DNA of 64,000 bases, taken from positions 17,854,185 through 17,918,184 of the forward strand of contig NC_136004.1 in NCBI RefSeq assembly GCF_048128805.1, in the 5' to 3' direction. Source of the stretch: Centroberyx gerrardi (lineage: Eukaryota > Chordata > Actinopteri > Beryciformes > Berycidae). Shown here piece after piece: positions 36,901 through 47,402 of this stretch. The stretch's first letter is position 1, and the number at the start of each line of letters is the position of its first letter. The position numbers and the translations under genes are program-made. Under the pieces are notes generated by a model. That model had not been told where the DNA came from. It made no database searches and was given only the letters and a program-made list of their open reading frames with translations.

Positions 36901-37252
36901 AGGGGTCTGACGATCACAGCGCTTCCCACACAGCGTAGCTCCCTCCCTCCACTGAGAGCAGGGACTGTAGGATATGGTCCACTTGTAATTGCTACCGGCG
37001 TACGCCGAAACTGGCCCGGGTGGGCGGAGTCAGCACTTAATATTAAAACGGGATGAGATGAAGGCTAGTAAAGAATGCACGTTAATTATGGCTATATGTA
37101 ATGGCTAGTTAAGAACGTAAATCAATATGGTGGCTAGTTATGATGTCCCTAAGTTAGCTAAGTTTTGCTCAAGAAAATAACCACAGAAAATAAAATGCTG
37201 CAGTCAATTTGTGAAAGCCTGAGCTTCATTCATGTTATTATTATGATAGTCA

Positions 37253-37285
<33 letters not shown>

Positions 37286-38787
37286 CCACACACACACACA
37301 CACACACCTACTCCCCTCACAGTGATGCATAAAATACCCCAGAAAGCAAAATATCAGGTGGTGTAAGTAGCAATTGGAGCCTAAAATGCACCAGTCCAAT
37401 ACAGCAGGTATATTCAGTTTAGTTTGATTGCAGTGAGTAGGGTCAGCAGGTGTAGGGCAACCCTTCAACATAGTAAATAAATGTACATTAGCCAGTCTTA
37501 TGAACTTGTATGATATTTAGGCCTAGTAATAAATATCAATAATAATTATTATTTCACCTCGTTTTCAGTAAATCACAGTGTCGTATGGACAGCTTCGTGC
37601 GGACAGCTTTTCTCTTTTGTATATTTACTAGTGCTCTTTAATAAAGCAAAAGTATTTCTTATCCGATTACTCGATTAATCGATGGAATAATCGGTAGAAT
37701 ACTCGATTACTAAAATAATCGATAGCTGCAGCCCTAGTAACATGTCATTCATTGTCTTGTCTCTATGGCTCTTATCCCTCCTTTTATTATAGTAAAGCAC
37801 TTTGTAACTTATTGTTTTGAAAGGTGCTATAAAAATAAAGGTTTACTTACTTACATATGTTACTACAGCCTTAATAGACATGACATTTCTGCAACATTTC
37901 TGATAATTTAAGTCAGCTTAAGTTAGAAAAAAATTACTTAATTGTCAACCATGATAATGCAAGATGAGGCATGATTTAGTGTGAGGGGTATAATTTTTTC
38001 CTGAAATGTAACAAAATTATTTCTAGGTGTACTTTGTTCAAAAATGAATCTACAAATCCTGGTGTTCAAAAAAAACTTAGCAACTCTGGTGTCATTGGCT
38101 TGATCATAATTTATGGCAACTCATCCTGCCTTTATGTCAGCACATGAAAATATCATTTGGTTGTAGATAAGCTAAAAGAAAGAGAGGTAAAAAAAAGGGA
38201 AAGAGAAAAGTATCTGCAGTCATGTTCTTGATTGTAAGGGAAAGAGAAAAGTATCTGCAGTCATGTTCTTGATTGTGACTCTGTCAACAGGAAGTAAGCC
38301 CAGGTCTCTTCCTCTCCATTACAGACTGAACTTAGACACAGTCTGGGAGGAGAGAGGACAGAGGAAGTGCCAAATCTAGATTCTAGCTAAATAGCCCACA
38401 GAGACCGCATGCAAAGTATAATTCCTGTTTTTTCTTTCATGTGACGGTCAGATTATTCTTTGGCCTGAGAGTCTAAAATCACGTGAAACCGAATGTATGG
38501 TTTGGTTCTCTTGTAAATGTGATGCAGACATTTGCAAAATGTATCCCCTGCTCAGACCAAATTAATAGGAGTCACAGGGCAACCATGACTTTGTTCCTAA
38601 TTATGGTCAAATCATCTTTAAATCAACAGAACTATTTTTTATTCTGTATTAAGATGATTTTGTCCAAAAATTGACATCACAGTAAATCCTATGCTTTTTT
38701 TAAAGTAAATTTTTTTATTAGTGGTGACAATTTTGCAATGTTTGCATGGCAATTACTATGGGAGGGAATCAGCAAAGACTTACGTGT

Positions 38788-38821
<34 letters not shown>

Positions 38822-41800
38822 TATGATTTGAAGGGCCACAATTCAGTTATTAAACAATTATTGATACTTTACGGTTTGGTCCAATCTGATTCAATACAAG
38901 CCTATTTCTATTGTTTTTCCACCACTTGACAGCATGTTATCTCTGGGAACATAATTTTCACCCTTCATGATTAAAATCTGAGTCAACTGAATGCACTTAA
39001 GTTGCATTCACTCCTTTCCACAAAGGGTTGTGAATGGAAATTCAGTTTCACCTGGGCATATAGGCCTATCCGAGCACAATCGTGCCTTCAAACACACAAA
39101 AACAGGGAAAGTGTGTGTCTATCATAACCCTATAATACACTACCATACAACCCCCATTTGTTGTTAAATCCTGCTCCATTATGTTGTAAAGCAATGCTGA
39201 ATTGCCTTTAGCAGTGTGGAAGTGTGTGATTTGGCCAAGTGTGCCTGTCATAACAGACTTTTAGTGCAACAGCATGAAGTGTGTTTGTTGTGAAGCCCTG
39301 TATCACCATGCTGTAGGACTGCAAATCTTTCAATAATGATTCTGATTGTTACTCATGTTCATAATATTCCCCAAGCGCTTGAGCTTTGTGTGGCATGGCT
39401 TGTGCAAGAGGGCTCTCGTGAAGTTCCTTCTTCCCTAAAATTACATAAAAGCCTACATCAGCCCACGTTTCCCTCTAATGGCGATGGAACTGGCCAAATC
39501 ACACATTTCTTAGCTTTTGAGCTGTTAATAGCAATGCAGCATAGCAGGCTTTGGCTAACAGGATGTCAACAACTGCCTGTCACAACTGTTTTGCTTTTAT
39601 TTTTTAAACATTGCACCAACAAGATACATTAAATCAACAAGATCTCACAAAAAACTTTAAAAATCCAGAGAATTGGATTTTACTGCACCTAATTCTTATC
39701 TAAAGAATCCGACAATTCAGTTTCAGCCACTTCTTAGTCTATTCGCAGACCAAAAGAACCATTCAAATTAGCTAAAAAAGACAAATTATCCTTAAAGTTT
39801 TCTCTTAAGGTAGCTGATCATTGTAGAAACATAGATGACAGTGGGAAACTGAATGAAATGGTATGCATGGAGAGGATATCTACTGTTACCTTGGTCCAGC
39901 AGACATCACAGAGCAGCTGGTCTCAGTGCAGAACTCTGTGATGGTGCCATACAGCATATTGATTTGGTTGAAGAAATCCACCGCTGAAAGAAAAGGGCAA
40001 AAGACAAAACAAATTGGCAAATGAACAGAATAGTAGACACAGCAGACTATGACCAGACAGATGGTCATCTCCACACCAGAAAGTGCACAACTGCTGCCAG
40101 GATGCTACACTAATATCTCAACTCAACCTCACTGACATGCAAGAGAAAAAACTTTGTCTACACAGTCAGTCTCTCCTTCATTCTATTGAGAAACCCCAGG
40201 CTGTGCATCTTAACAAGACCACAGATTCGTTTTTCTTCTCTTCGAATGTATTCTTGATAACAATAATGAACTACTACTGTTCTGTGTCTGGCAGGTTCAC
40301 CAGGAATGCAGCAAAACTTCGCCCTGTTAGGGCACGATCTGAACATTATTGAGTCAGTACTTGCTAATGTTGTTTTATATATTCTTACTCAATCAATGTT
40401 TTTATCTTTTTTAATTGTATATTTAACCTAGTTTAACAATGTACCTTTTGGCCCTTTATGCAAATGGAAAGTATTTCAAATGGTTTACTCTTTCTGCAAT
40501 TTGTGCATAATAATAAAACAAACAACTTGTAGTAATGCACATATCTAAATCTGCACCTTCAGTAAATATTAGCTGTAATTGAATACATTTGATAAGGCAT
40601 ATAGTTGTTTGTTTTGGGCCTTATGTAGACCTGTAAGCACATTTTTGCACGCCCTGTATATACTGCATGCTGTAATTTCACATATTGTTTTCCTCTCATT
40701 TCCTCATATTCTCAGATTCACTATCTTTTCTCGCAATATTGACATTTTTTATCACTTAGCCTATATGTTATCATATTGTACATATTTGTTTTTTCTTTGT
40801 CTCAAATAATTCTACTGCTACTACTGCTGCTATTTTGCAAACCCTCTTAATGCTGTGATCCATACCTTCTTATACCTTCACTCACACATTTAACAAGTTG
40901 TAATGTTGAAATTTTCAGTTGTGTATATGGGCCTCATTTACTATACTTTTCTTTTACTAATTGCTACTGCAACAGCTCAACTTCTGCACAGGGATCATTT
41001 AATCTCATCAATGACCATGGGTATAAAATGCTAGTTCTTACACTGAGTGATATTCTCTTTAAATGTCAATTTATTTTACTCATCAACTTACTGTTGACAG
41101 CAATCCACTCATTGAGGTCCTCCCCCTCAGGTAGCATTACAGCCTGCCTCAGGTTCCCACTGCCCAGCGTTGCCTCGGCATGTTTCAGCAGCTCATACTG
41201 ATGGGAGCCCTCTGGGATGTTCTTCTTAGGCTTGAAGGTCTTGGATGAGCGACTGCCACTACAAAGCAACAACAGTGGAACTAAGCAGCTGTCTGAAGAC
41301 AGACAATTCAGTTGCATGAAATGTCTGGGTGGGAGTGGATGCTTCTGTTTGCCCTAGACATGTTATCAATAGGCTTCCTGTTTGCTTTTTCAGTCAGCAG
41401 TTACAGGAAGGTAGTCTGGCCAACATTATGAAGTTTATGCTATAACGTTACGCATGATTTTTAATCGCTATAACAATTGTCACACCGTCATTCAGTCACA
41501 AAACGCCACACGACGCTGACAAAGTTGAGTGGATGGCTTGTTTTCAGTGTGACTGAATTATGACTGTGACCTGCGTGGAGCAAGTAAAGTTAGGTTGAGT
41601 TACCGACTTGGTGCAATATGCAGGAAATGTAACAGTATCACAATGTCGTTGCCGAGAACTAGCAATAATTTTGCTCGACATTTAGTAATCACTGATGAAT
41701 TTAAGATAGCAATGGTGAGGATGATAACTAACGCTGGCCAAAACTGACCAAACGAAAGCGTGAAAACGTTAGCTAACATAATGTTAGCTAGCGTTACCCA

Positions 41801-42090
41801 GCAGGCTAGCTAAGTTAGCACGTAAACAAAAGTTGAAGTTAGGTTAGTTAACGCTACGGGTTGGTCAACTACACATCCGCACAAATCACTCTTAATATTA
41901 TTACAAAGTATGTAACGTAAAGGTTAAAAATGATTAGCTAAGCTAGCTTAGTACGTTAACGTTACACTGCCGTTAACTGCCTTGCTTTCTTTGATGTGTC
42001 TTAATATTACCTCCCTTGGTGTGACTTTGTAGAAACCTAAGATAGCTCATGCTGTAACGTTAACTTGGCTACTTACAACAGGAAGCTCAT
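33981..42090 (-). CDS. mob1a: MOB kinase activator 1A, complete
   Basis: MOB1 is the small adaptor that binds and activates LATS and NDR kinases in the Hippo and mitotic-exit pathways. Coding exons: 42077-42090 (ATG...), 41092-41258, 39890-39983, 35419-35552, 34384-34547 and 33981-34058 (TAG). Phases agree at every junction and give exactly 216 codons, the usual MOB1 length. The start is [17 protein letters not shown]. Thr12 and Thr35 (KHAEAT), the MST1/2 phosphorylation sites, are kept. The zinc ligands are visible as FCTETSC and in the [12 protein letters not shown] segment. The C-terminus is EKLGSKDR. Compared with human, Ser6 is Gly and the zinc-site segment reads TETSCSVMS instead of TEASCPVMS. 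MOB1B is possible on sequence alone; the head-to-head mthfd2 neighbour, as I recall for human 2p13, favours the 1A orthologue. Confidence 0.97.
34059..35418 (-). other. mob1a introns 4 and 5 with exon 5 between them
   Basis: The intron at 34059-34383 carries a tRNA-derived SINE. The intron at 34548-35418 is AT-rich with no recognised repeat. Confidence 0.6.
34166..34300 (+). mobile_element. tRNA-derived SINE
   Basis: The head has a box A-like AGCTCAATAGATAGAGC and a box B-like GGTTTGATGCC at 34225-34235, as in polymerase III promoters of tRNA-derived SINEs. The tail CACTTTGGATGAAAGCATC is shared by many fish SINE/LINE pairs. It is diverged, about 135 bp, and intronic to mob1a. Confidence 0.8.
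35690..36447 (+). mobile_element. L2/Maui-like LINE, 5' piece of a truncated copy
   Basis: Decayed reverse-transcriptase text is readable on the plus strand: [15 protein letters not shown], then a YADDTQ active-site motif. Further on come [16 protein letters not shown] and [14 protein letters not shown], as at the end of L2-type ORF2. Stops and frameshifts make it a dead copy. It lies in mob1a intron 3, antisense to the gene, and is interrupted by a hAT element at 36448. Confidence 0.8.
36448..37736. mobile_element. 1.3-kb non-autonomous hAT element inserted in the LINE
   Basis: The ends are TAGGGCTG and its complement CAGCCCTA, with subterminal CTCGATTACTAAA-type motifs on both sides. The flanks carry an 8-bp target duplication with one mismatch (GTATCATG / GTAACATG), as expected for hAT. 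Inside are a (CA)n run at 37251-37308 and a GTTGCCAACTTGGCGACTTT segment seen in other fish repeats. No transposase frame was recognised. Confidence 0.85.
37251..37308. repeat. (CA)n microsatellite inside the hAT element
   Basis: About 28 CA units with one CCC interruption. Confidence 0.95.
37737..37860 (+). mobile_element. L2/Maui-like LINE, 3' end
   Basis: Resumes directly after the hAT element and ends with TAAAGCACTTTGTAACTT, AAGGTGCTATAAAAATAAAG and a short TTACTTAC-type tail, the usual L2-family 3' end. With the piece at 35690-36447 it forms one insertion. Confidence 0.8.
38195..38276. repeat. Two-copy 41-bp tandem repeat
   Basis: The unit starting AAGGGAAAGAGAAAAGTATC and ending GTTCTTGATTGT occurs twice head to tail without a mismatch. 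Confidence 0.95.
38783..38820. repeat. (TG)n microsatellite
   Basis: About 18 TG units with one TATG interruption, in mob1a intron 3. Confidence 0.95.
39984..42076 (-). other. mob1a introns 1 and 2 (exon 2 at 41092-41258 between them)
   Basis: Intron 2 (39984-41091) is AT-rich with nothing recognised. Intron 1 (41259-42076) carries a cluster of TAGCTAAC/GTTAGCTA motifs at about 41765-41950, like the trafd1 5' region. Confidence 0.6.
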
Positions 42091-42747
42091 CGTGGATAAG
42101 TAGTCGCTGGAGAGCTAAGATTACAACTTCAAACTCTGGTTTAGTAGATAAATTTAAGTTTTCAACTCGCCACTCCGAACCACTTGTCAGCGCTGCTAGC
42201 AGGCTAACTGGAACCACAGCCTCTTCCTCTGTCGGAGTCTCTTCACCAGCCCAGCAGCCAGACGCTGTCGCCCTCACACGGTCTATGCAAGCAGCAGCGC
42301 TAGATGTATCACCATAACTCACTGAAACATTTGTCTTATCTGAAACCGAGTTGTCGTATTTAGAATGCGTCCACAAACATATCAGCCAAACTTGCTAAAC
42401 TTAATTCTCGTGTTGTACTTTACTAGTCAACTCCAATCCAACTCAGGGACGCCCGCCCACTCGTTATACCCAGTGTTATAAAACGTGCGCTTCCAGTTTG
42501 TATAGATGGGATGGCTATGTCGGGGCAGGCAGTTGCTTGGAAACTCATTAGGTATGCAACCATTAGGAGGCGTGGCCGAGGAAGATACTGGCGTAGATAA
42601 CATGCGGGTGGGGCAAGGGAAGGGGAAGAGCTATAAAAACCTTTCGGCACATTGAGTTCTTTACAGGCATAGCTCCATCAGCCCCGGTGCTTTTCCGTGC
42701 CTATTTCATAACCCCGCCGTGGTTTCTTCTTCTCACAGCTGATCAGG
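42091..42747. promoter_or_regulatory. Divergent mob1a / mthfd2 promoter
   Basis: 657 bp separate the two start codons, which face away from each other. On the mthfd2 side a TATA-like CTATAAAAAC lies at 42631-42640, which would put the mthfd2 transcription start near 42660. No TATA box is evident on the mob1a side. A 109-codon minus-strand open frame starting at 42376 overlaps the mob1a start in another frame. CpG is frequent across the block. Confidence 0.75.
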
Positions 42748-45700
42748 ATGGCAACGCTCAGGGCTCTTAGAAAACTGTGCCAACACACGCAGCATCAAGT
42801 CTGTAGCCTACACATGTCCGCATCGAGGTGAGTGTGACCACCAACTATTAATTCTACACTGTACTGTTGAATGTAGAGGCACTTTACGAGGTACTGGGTG
42901 TTTTCTTTCCTTAAAGAAGGGATTCAGATATTCCTTTTCGAATGCCTCTCAGTATTTACCTGCTTTCCCTGACATGTAAATGTATCGGGTTGTGTGTTTT
43001 AAGATGTGGCAGTAAAAGTGATGGATTGTAGCGTCCTAAATATCCGCAGTTGATCACATTTTCGTGCGCCCCTAGCGTTATGCCGGTAACATTGCAGCGG
43101 CTGGGTGGCTGATGAAATAGCTGTGGGTGCTTGCACTCCAGCCAGGAGTGGTGGAGCTGGTTTTTCAGCTCCTCCTGGGGCAGCTGGAGGTATTGATCAA
43201 TACACAAGAGACTCGTGCGTCATCCTCTTCTGGAAGACTCAGATAGCAAACTGCGAGCGCGTGCATTAATGTCTCTTTGAAGACATGCCATTATGCAGCG
43301 AAAAAAAAAAAAATTGCAGCATCCCGTGCAGGTTTTTCTATTTGAAACGTGCTGCAGCATGATCCTCATGATTGAGATAATTAGCTAATGCTCCGCACAT
43401 CGCCTAAAAACACAAACCTCATGTGCCCTCTGCACATGATGTGCTTCAGAAGCAGAGGACAGAAAGCTCTCTTATATCATACATAGCTTATTACCAAATA
43501 TCACCTCGTAGATAAAACTTTAAATACTAATCGAATAAGTGAATTACATCACATTATTGTGAAACAGCCACAATCAACTCTCTTCTTAGCCTTTTATTTG
43601 GGGAGGTGGTTGGAGCAGTTGTACTTCACAGACCCGGGATATTTATTATACAGTTGGACGTAGCTTTGTATTTGAGTTTGCATGTTAGACTGCAGTTTGA
43701 GTTGTTTTCAGAATGCATGCCCTGTAACCCTGGCCTCAACACATTTTCTCTGGAACCTGGTACACTGGCCCCATGGTCTCAACCTATTTTGCCCAAGGAT
43801 GTGATACTTTTCCATGAGTGTTTAATTACTTGTGGCAGAATGAAGGGCTGGTTACATCACTGTTGATGGCTCATTACTCTTCAGTTATTACTCCTCTGTG
43901 CATGCTATTACATAAGCGCTGACCATTTTTTACGCTTTTGAAATGTGACTGGAGCAGCACCACCGTCCACTCTAATCTACATAGTGCAACCAGCATGTCC
44001 TGAAAGCAGAGCGATCCAAGAGGTCTCTTAAATTGCAGTAATAGCAGTGTCGTTTACAATTATTTTTAGCCATCTGAACTCTCCATGGCTATCCTCCAGT
44101 TGCCCCCAACTTCAGACTGTACTTGGCCATTGGATCGTCCAAAAGACCTCCTCTGACCCCCTTTGCTTGTTCTTACGTTCGGTTTAGACTATCGTTTACC
44201 AGCGCTGTGTGATTGAAGATAACACCGCAGGACGTGTGCCCAAAAAACATATGGCTGGGTCAGGTGGCGCAGTACTGTATCTAATTTTGGAGACTAGAAT
44301 TGGCGCTTGCCAAGGGTTAGATGGCAGAGATGTATTACAGGTTTTAGGTGTCAACAGCGCTGTTCCCACAGCAGTGAAAGGGACCATATCCAGAAAATTA
44401 GAAGGGTTTAGTTTAACACTGGCCAACTTATCCCTTGTCAATTTGAAGTGTTTGAAGTGTACGTTTTGTAGGAGTATTACTGCTTGCTAATTTATAAGTT
44501 ATAAGCTAGTTGTCCTCTGACCTCTGTCTCTTTGCATACCAACTCTCAGGCAGGAGGCAGTGGTCATCTCAGGAAGGAAACTAGCACGACAGATTCGAGA
44601 GGAGGCGCGGGTCGACGTGGAGGACTGGGTCTCCGCTGGCAACAGGAGACCCCGTCTTAGTGTGGTTCTTGTAGGAGAGAATCCAGCCAGTCACTCCTAC
44701 GTCCTGAATAAGACACGGGCCGCAGCTGATGTCGGTAAGAAAAGACCCGCACACCGCTACTCGCACAATGTAAAGATAATGGATCTATAACACAAAACAG
44801 TGGATTACCTGTGCTTGAGTTGAACTTTCCTCGCTTTCAACCTCCTACAGGAATCAGCAGTGAGACCATCCTAAAGCCTTCAGACATCAGTGAGGAGGAA
44901 CTGTTGGACCTGATCTACAAACTCAACACAGACCACCATGTGGACGGCCTGCTGGTCCAGTTGCCTCTGCCAGGTATAGAAAGATCAGAAGAGTGAAAGG
45001 GAAAGATTAATTCTTGCTAAAGTATTGACATTTTCACTATATAACACCAGAAGGCCATTATTTAACAGCAACAATTTTCAAACAATTATGGCCAACAGTA
45101 TTTTTTAATGATCCATTTATTCCTTAGTCTACAATATTATCTGCATTCTGACTCGGTTACCAGTTTGTTTCCGTGTTATAAGCAATAATAGCCATGTGTG
45201 CCATAAGTTGCCTGTGTGGGCTTAAACTTATTTACTCGCATGAGACATTTTGTCTGGGACCATGCTGCCCTGACCACAACTCCCCTCTTGCTCTTCACAG
45301 AACACATTGATGAGCGCAGAGTCTGTAACGCAGTTTCCCCTAGCAAGGATGTGGATGGCTTCCACGTAGTGAATGTGGGTCGCATGTGCCTGGATCAGTC
45401 CACCATGCTGCCTGCCACGCCCTGGGGAGTCTGGGAAATTATCAAACGCACGGGTAAGAAGAGTGACCCCCTTACTTCCTCTTATACTGATTGAAAAGTT
45501 GCCTGAAACAGTATAACTCCTGTAACTAACCAAACTAACTCTCCAAATTCTCTTCTTCAGGTATTCCCACCCTTGGGAAGAATGTTGTGGTGGCCGGACG
45601 CTCCAAGAATGTTGGCATGCCAATCGCCATGTTACTGCATACGGATGGGCGTCACGAGAGGCCCGGAGGTAGGTTTCGATGATAGGGTTGAAAGATGAAA

Positions 45701-46441
45701 GAGGTGTGTATGCGTGTGCTTGTCTGTGCATGTTTGTGGGAGAGAGTAACACGTACTAAACTTTAGTTTTGTTGTTGCAGGTGATGCCACCGTCACCATC
45801 TCTCACCGTTACACTCCAAAGGAGCAACTTCGCCAGCACACACAAATTGCTGATATCATTGTGGCTGCTGCAGGTTTGTGTCTTCCTCTTTGCTTTTTGT
45901 CACAATGTTTCCCTTTTTTCTGCAAATCCATAAGCATTCTTAGTGTTAAAATCGTATCTTTCATGAGTAGGTAAGTTTTCTTGGGTGTCCTAACTGTACT
46001 GTGTGTTTCCTTAATTATCAGGGATTCCAAACCTCATTACCGCAGACATGATCAAAGAGGGAGCGGCAGTTATTGACGTTGGAATAAACAGAGTACAGGA
46101 CCCACTCACTGGCAAAAATAGACTGGTTGGGGATGTTGATTTTGAAGGTAAGTGGTAGTGAACATTGCAGATTATTATTATATTTCTACTGGGTTATGTT
46201 ATTATATTTCTACTGGGTTATGTTATTATATTTCTACAGGGCTATGCTAGGTTCTCACATTTCTATAACATTATTTTTCTGTCAATTTGTAGGTGTGAGG
46301 CAAAAGGCAAGCTTCATCACCCCGGTGCCTGGAGGAGTGGGACCCATGACTGTGGCAATGCTTATGAAGAACACCATCAAAGCAGCTAAGAACGTTCTGC
46401 TGAATCCGCCTGAGAGGATCCGCATGGCGGCCGCTTCGTAA
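42748..46441 (+). CDS. mthfd2: Mitochondrial NAD-dependent methylenetetrahydrofolate dehydrogenase/cyclohydrolase, complete
   Basis: MTHFD2 oxidises 5,10-methylene-tetrahydrofolate and hydrolyses the methenyl product to 10-formyl-tetrahydrofolate in the mitochondrial matrix. Exons: 42748-42827, 44550-44734, 44851-44973, 45301-45453, 45561-45668, 45781-45873, 46022-46147 and 46293-46441 (TAA). All phases agree, giving 338 codons (human about 350). The first 27 residues ([19 protein letters not shown]...) are basic and lack acidic residues, as a mitochondrial presequence should. Then come [14 protein letters not shown] with the catalytic Lys, [11 protein letters not shown] with the conserved Gln, [13 protein letters not shown], the cofactor segment [33 protein letters not shown], and the signature [20 protein letters not shown]. 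Two polyadenylation signals follow at 47003 and 47157. The ATG is the only one upstream in frame that gives the presequence. Confidence 0.98.
42828..44549 (+). other. mthfd2 intron 1
   Basis: 1.7 kb. No exon, repeat family or RNA gene was recognised. Confidence 0.65.
44974..45300 (+). other. mthfd2 intron 3
   Basis: 327 bp, AT-rich, nothing recognised. Confidence 0.7.
46172..46245. repeat. 24-bp tandem repeat, three copies
   Basis: The unit GTTATTATATTTCTACTGGG plus TTAT is repeated three times, the last copy diverged, inside mthfd2 intron 7. Confidence 0.85.
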
Positions 46442-47170
46442 TGGGCCATACTAAATCCCAGCAACAGTGACACATTCCATCCCCAACATGCTCCCCTACC
46501 CCTCCATTTTTTACTCAGAGCAACTTGGCAAGCACCCTTGACACGGACCGGAAAGATGATAGCTTTATGGTTCTCCTCCTGCTGACGCCGTTCACCTTTC
46601 CTAACTTTAAGAGTGGCCATGCCAGACTGTTACATTTCACTCATGCATTTACACATTTATATAACAGGCTTTTCAGTATTTCTCTTTTGCCATGTATTTT
46701 TGCAGTATTTTCGGGTTTTAGGGAATCTTGAAAAGATTGTTCATTTGTTTAATTTATATTTCTACATTAATATAATATTTAAACGGGAATGAAATAGGCA
46801 AGTGAGAGGTTACGGCATGTAACTTTAAGTTGGCAAGCAACTAAAGCAGGATGATAGAGGCATGTCCCTTTTAATGTCCTTCAACTGCTTTAGTCTTATG
46901 TACAAAGAGGGTTAAGGGCTAACATCATCAGGAACAAGTATGTTTATCTATATAAGCTTTAAATTAAAAAATTCACAAATGCCTTTGTAAAAATAATTTT
47001 GAAATAAATATTGCAAATATGTTCTCTTGTTGCTTTTTATTGCAGTTTAGCGGTGCTCAAAGATCCACTTTTCCTGTACATTGTAAAAATGGATCCTCTG
47101 TTTAGAGATGTGTTATGATGAATTTCATGTAGGCTAATGGCTTTTTTATTTTATGTAATAAACTGCCGAT
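46442..47170 (+). terminator. mthfd2: mthfd2 3' UTR and polyadenylation signals
   Basis: AT-rich 3' UTR with AATAAA at 47003-47008 and again at 47157-47162. Either or both may be used. Confidence 0.75.
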
Positions 47171-47402
47171 ATTTCTATAAAAAAAATGTGTGAAAACGGT
47201 TGTCATAACTTCTGCTGTGCATTTTCACAGAAGAGATGCTAATGTATCCAAGCTGTGATCCAAGCTAGGAACTAAAAAATGTGCAAACCTTCATACGGAA
47301 AGAAATTGAAGCCGTGCGCACTTCCGTATAAACAGACAAGAAGAGCTAAAAGCTAGTTCGGTTAGCTGGTGTAGCTTTAGCTGTGTTGCAGTAGAGTATC
47401 TC

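Larger units (their letters stand above)
37861..39889 (-). other. Remaining part of mob1a intron 3
   Basis: AT-rich and non-coding. It holds a 41-bp perfect tandem duplication (38195-38276), a (TG)n run (38783-38820), and a perfect 14-base inverted pair (GTGTGATTTGGCCA near 39224, its complement near 39492) that may mark an old MITE. Confidence 0.6.

Noticed and set aside
38195-38276. CRISPR-like repeat array
   Set aside because: Only two copies without spacers in a vertebrate intron; a plain tandem duplication.
39224-39505. 14-base inverted pair around GTGTGATTTGGCCA
   Set aside because: No further end similarity or target duplication was found, so it is too weak to call an element.
42430-42660. 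ATF4-type composite element upstream of mthfd2
   Set aside because: I looked for TGATGCAAT because MTHFD2 is a known ATF4 target. Only a weak partial match (GTATGCAAC near 42553) was seen.
45228-45752. 174-codon minus-strand frame
   Set aside because: Antisense of mthfd2 exons 4 and 5 and the intron between them.
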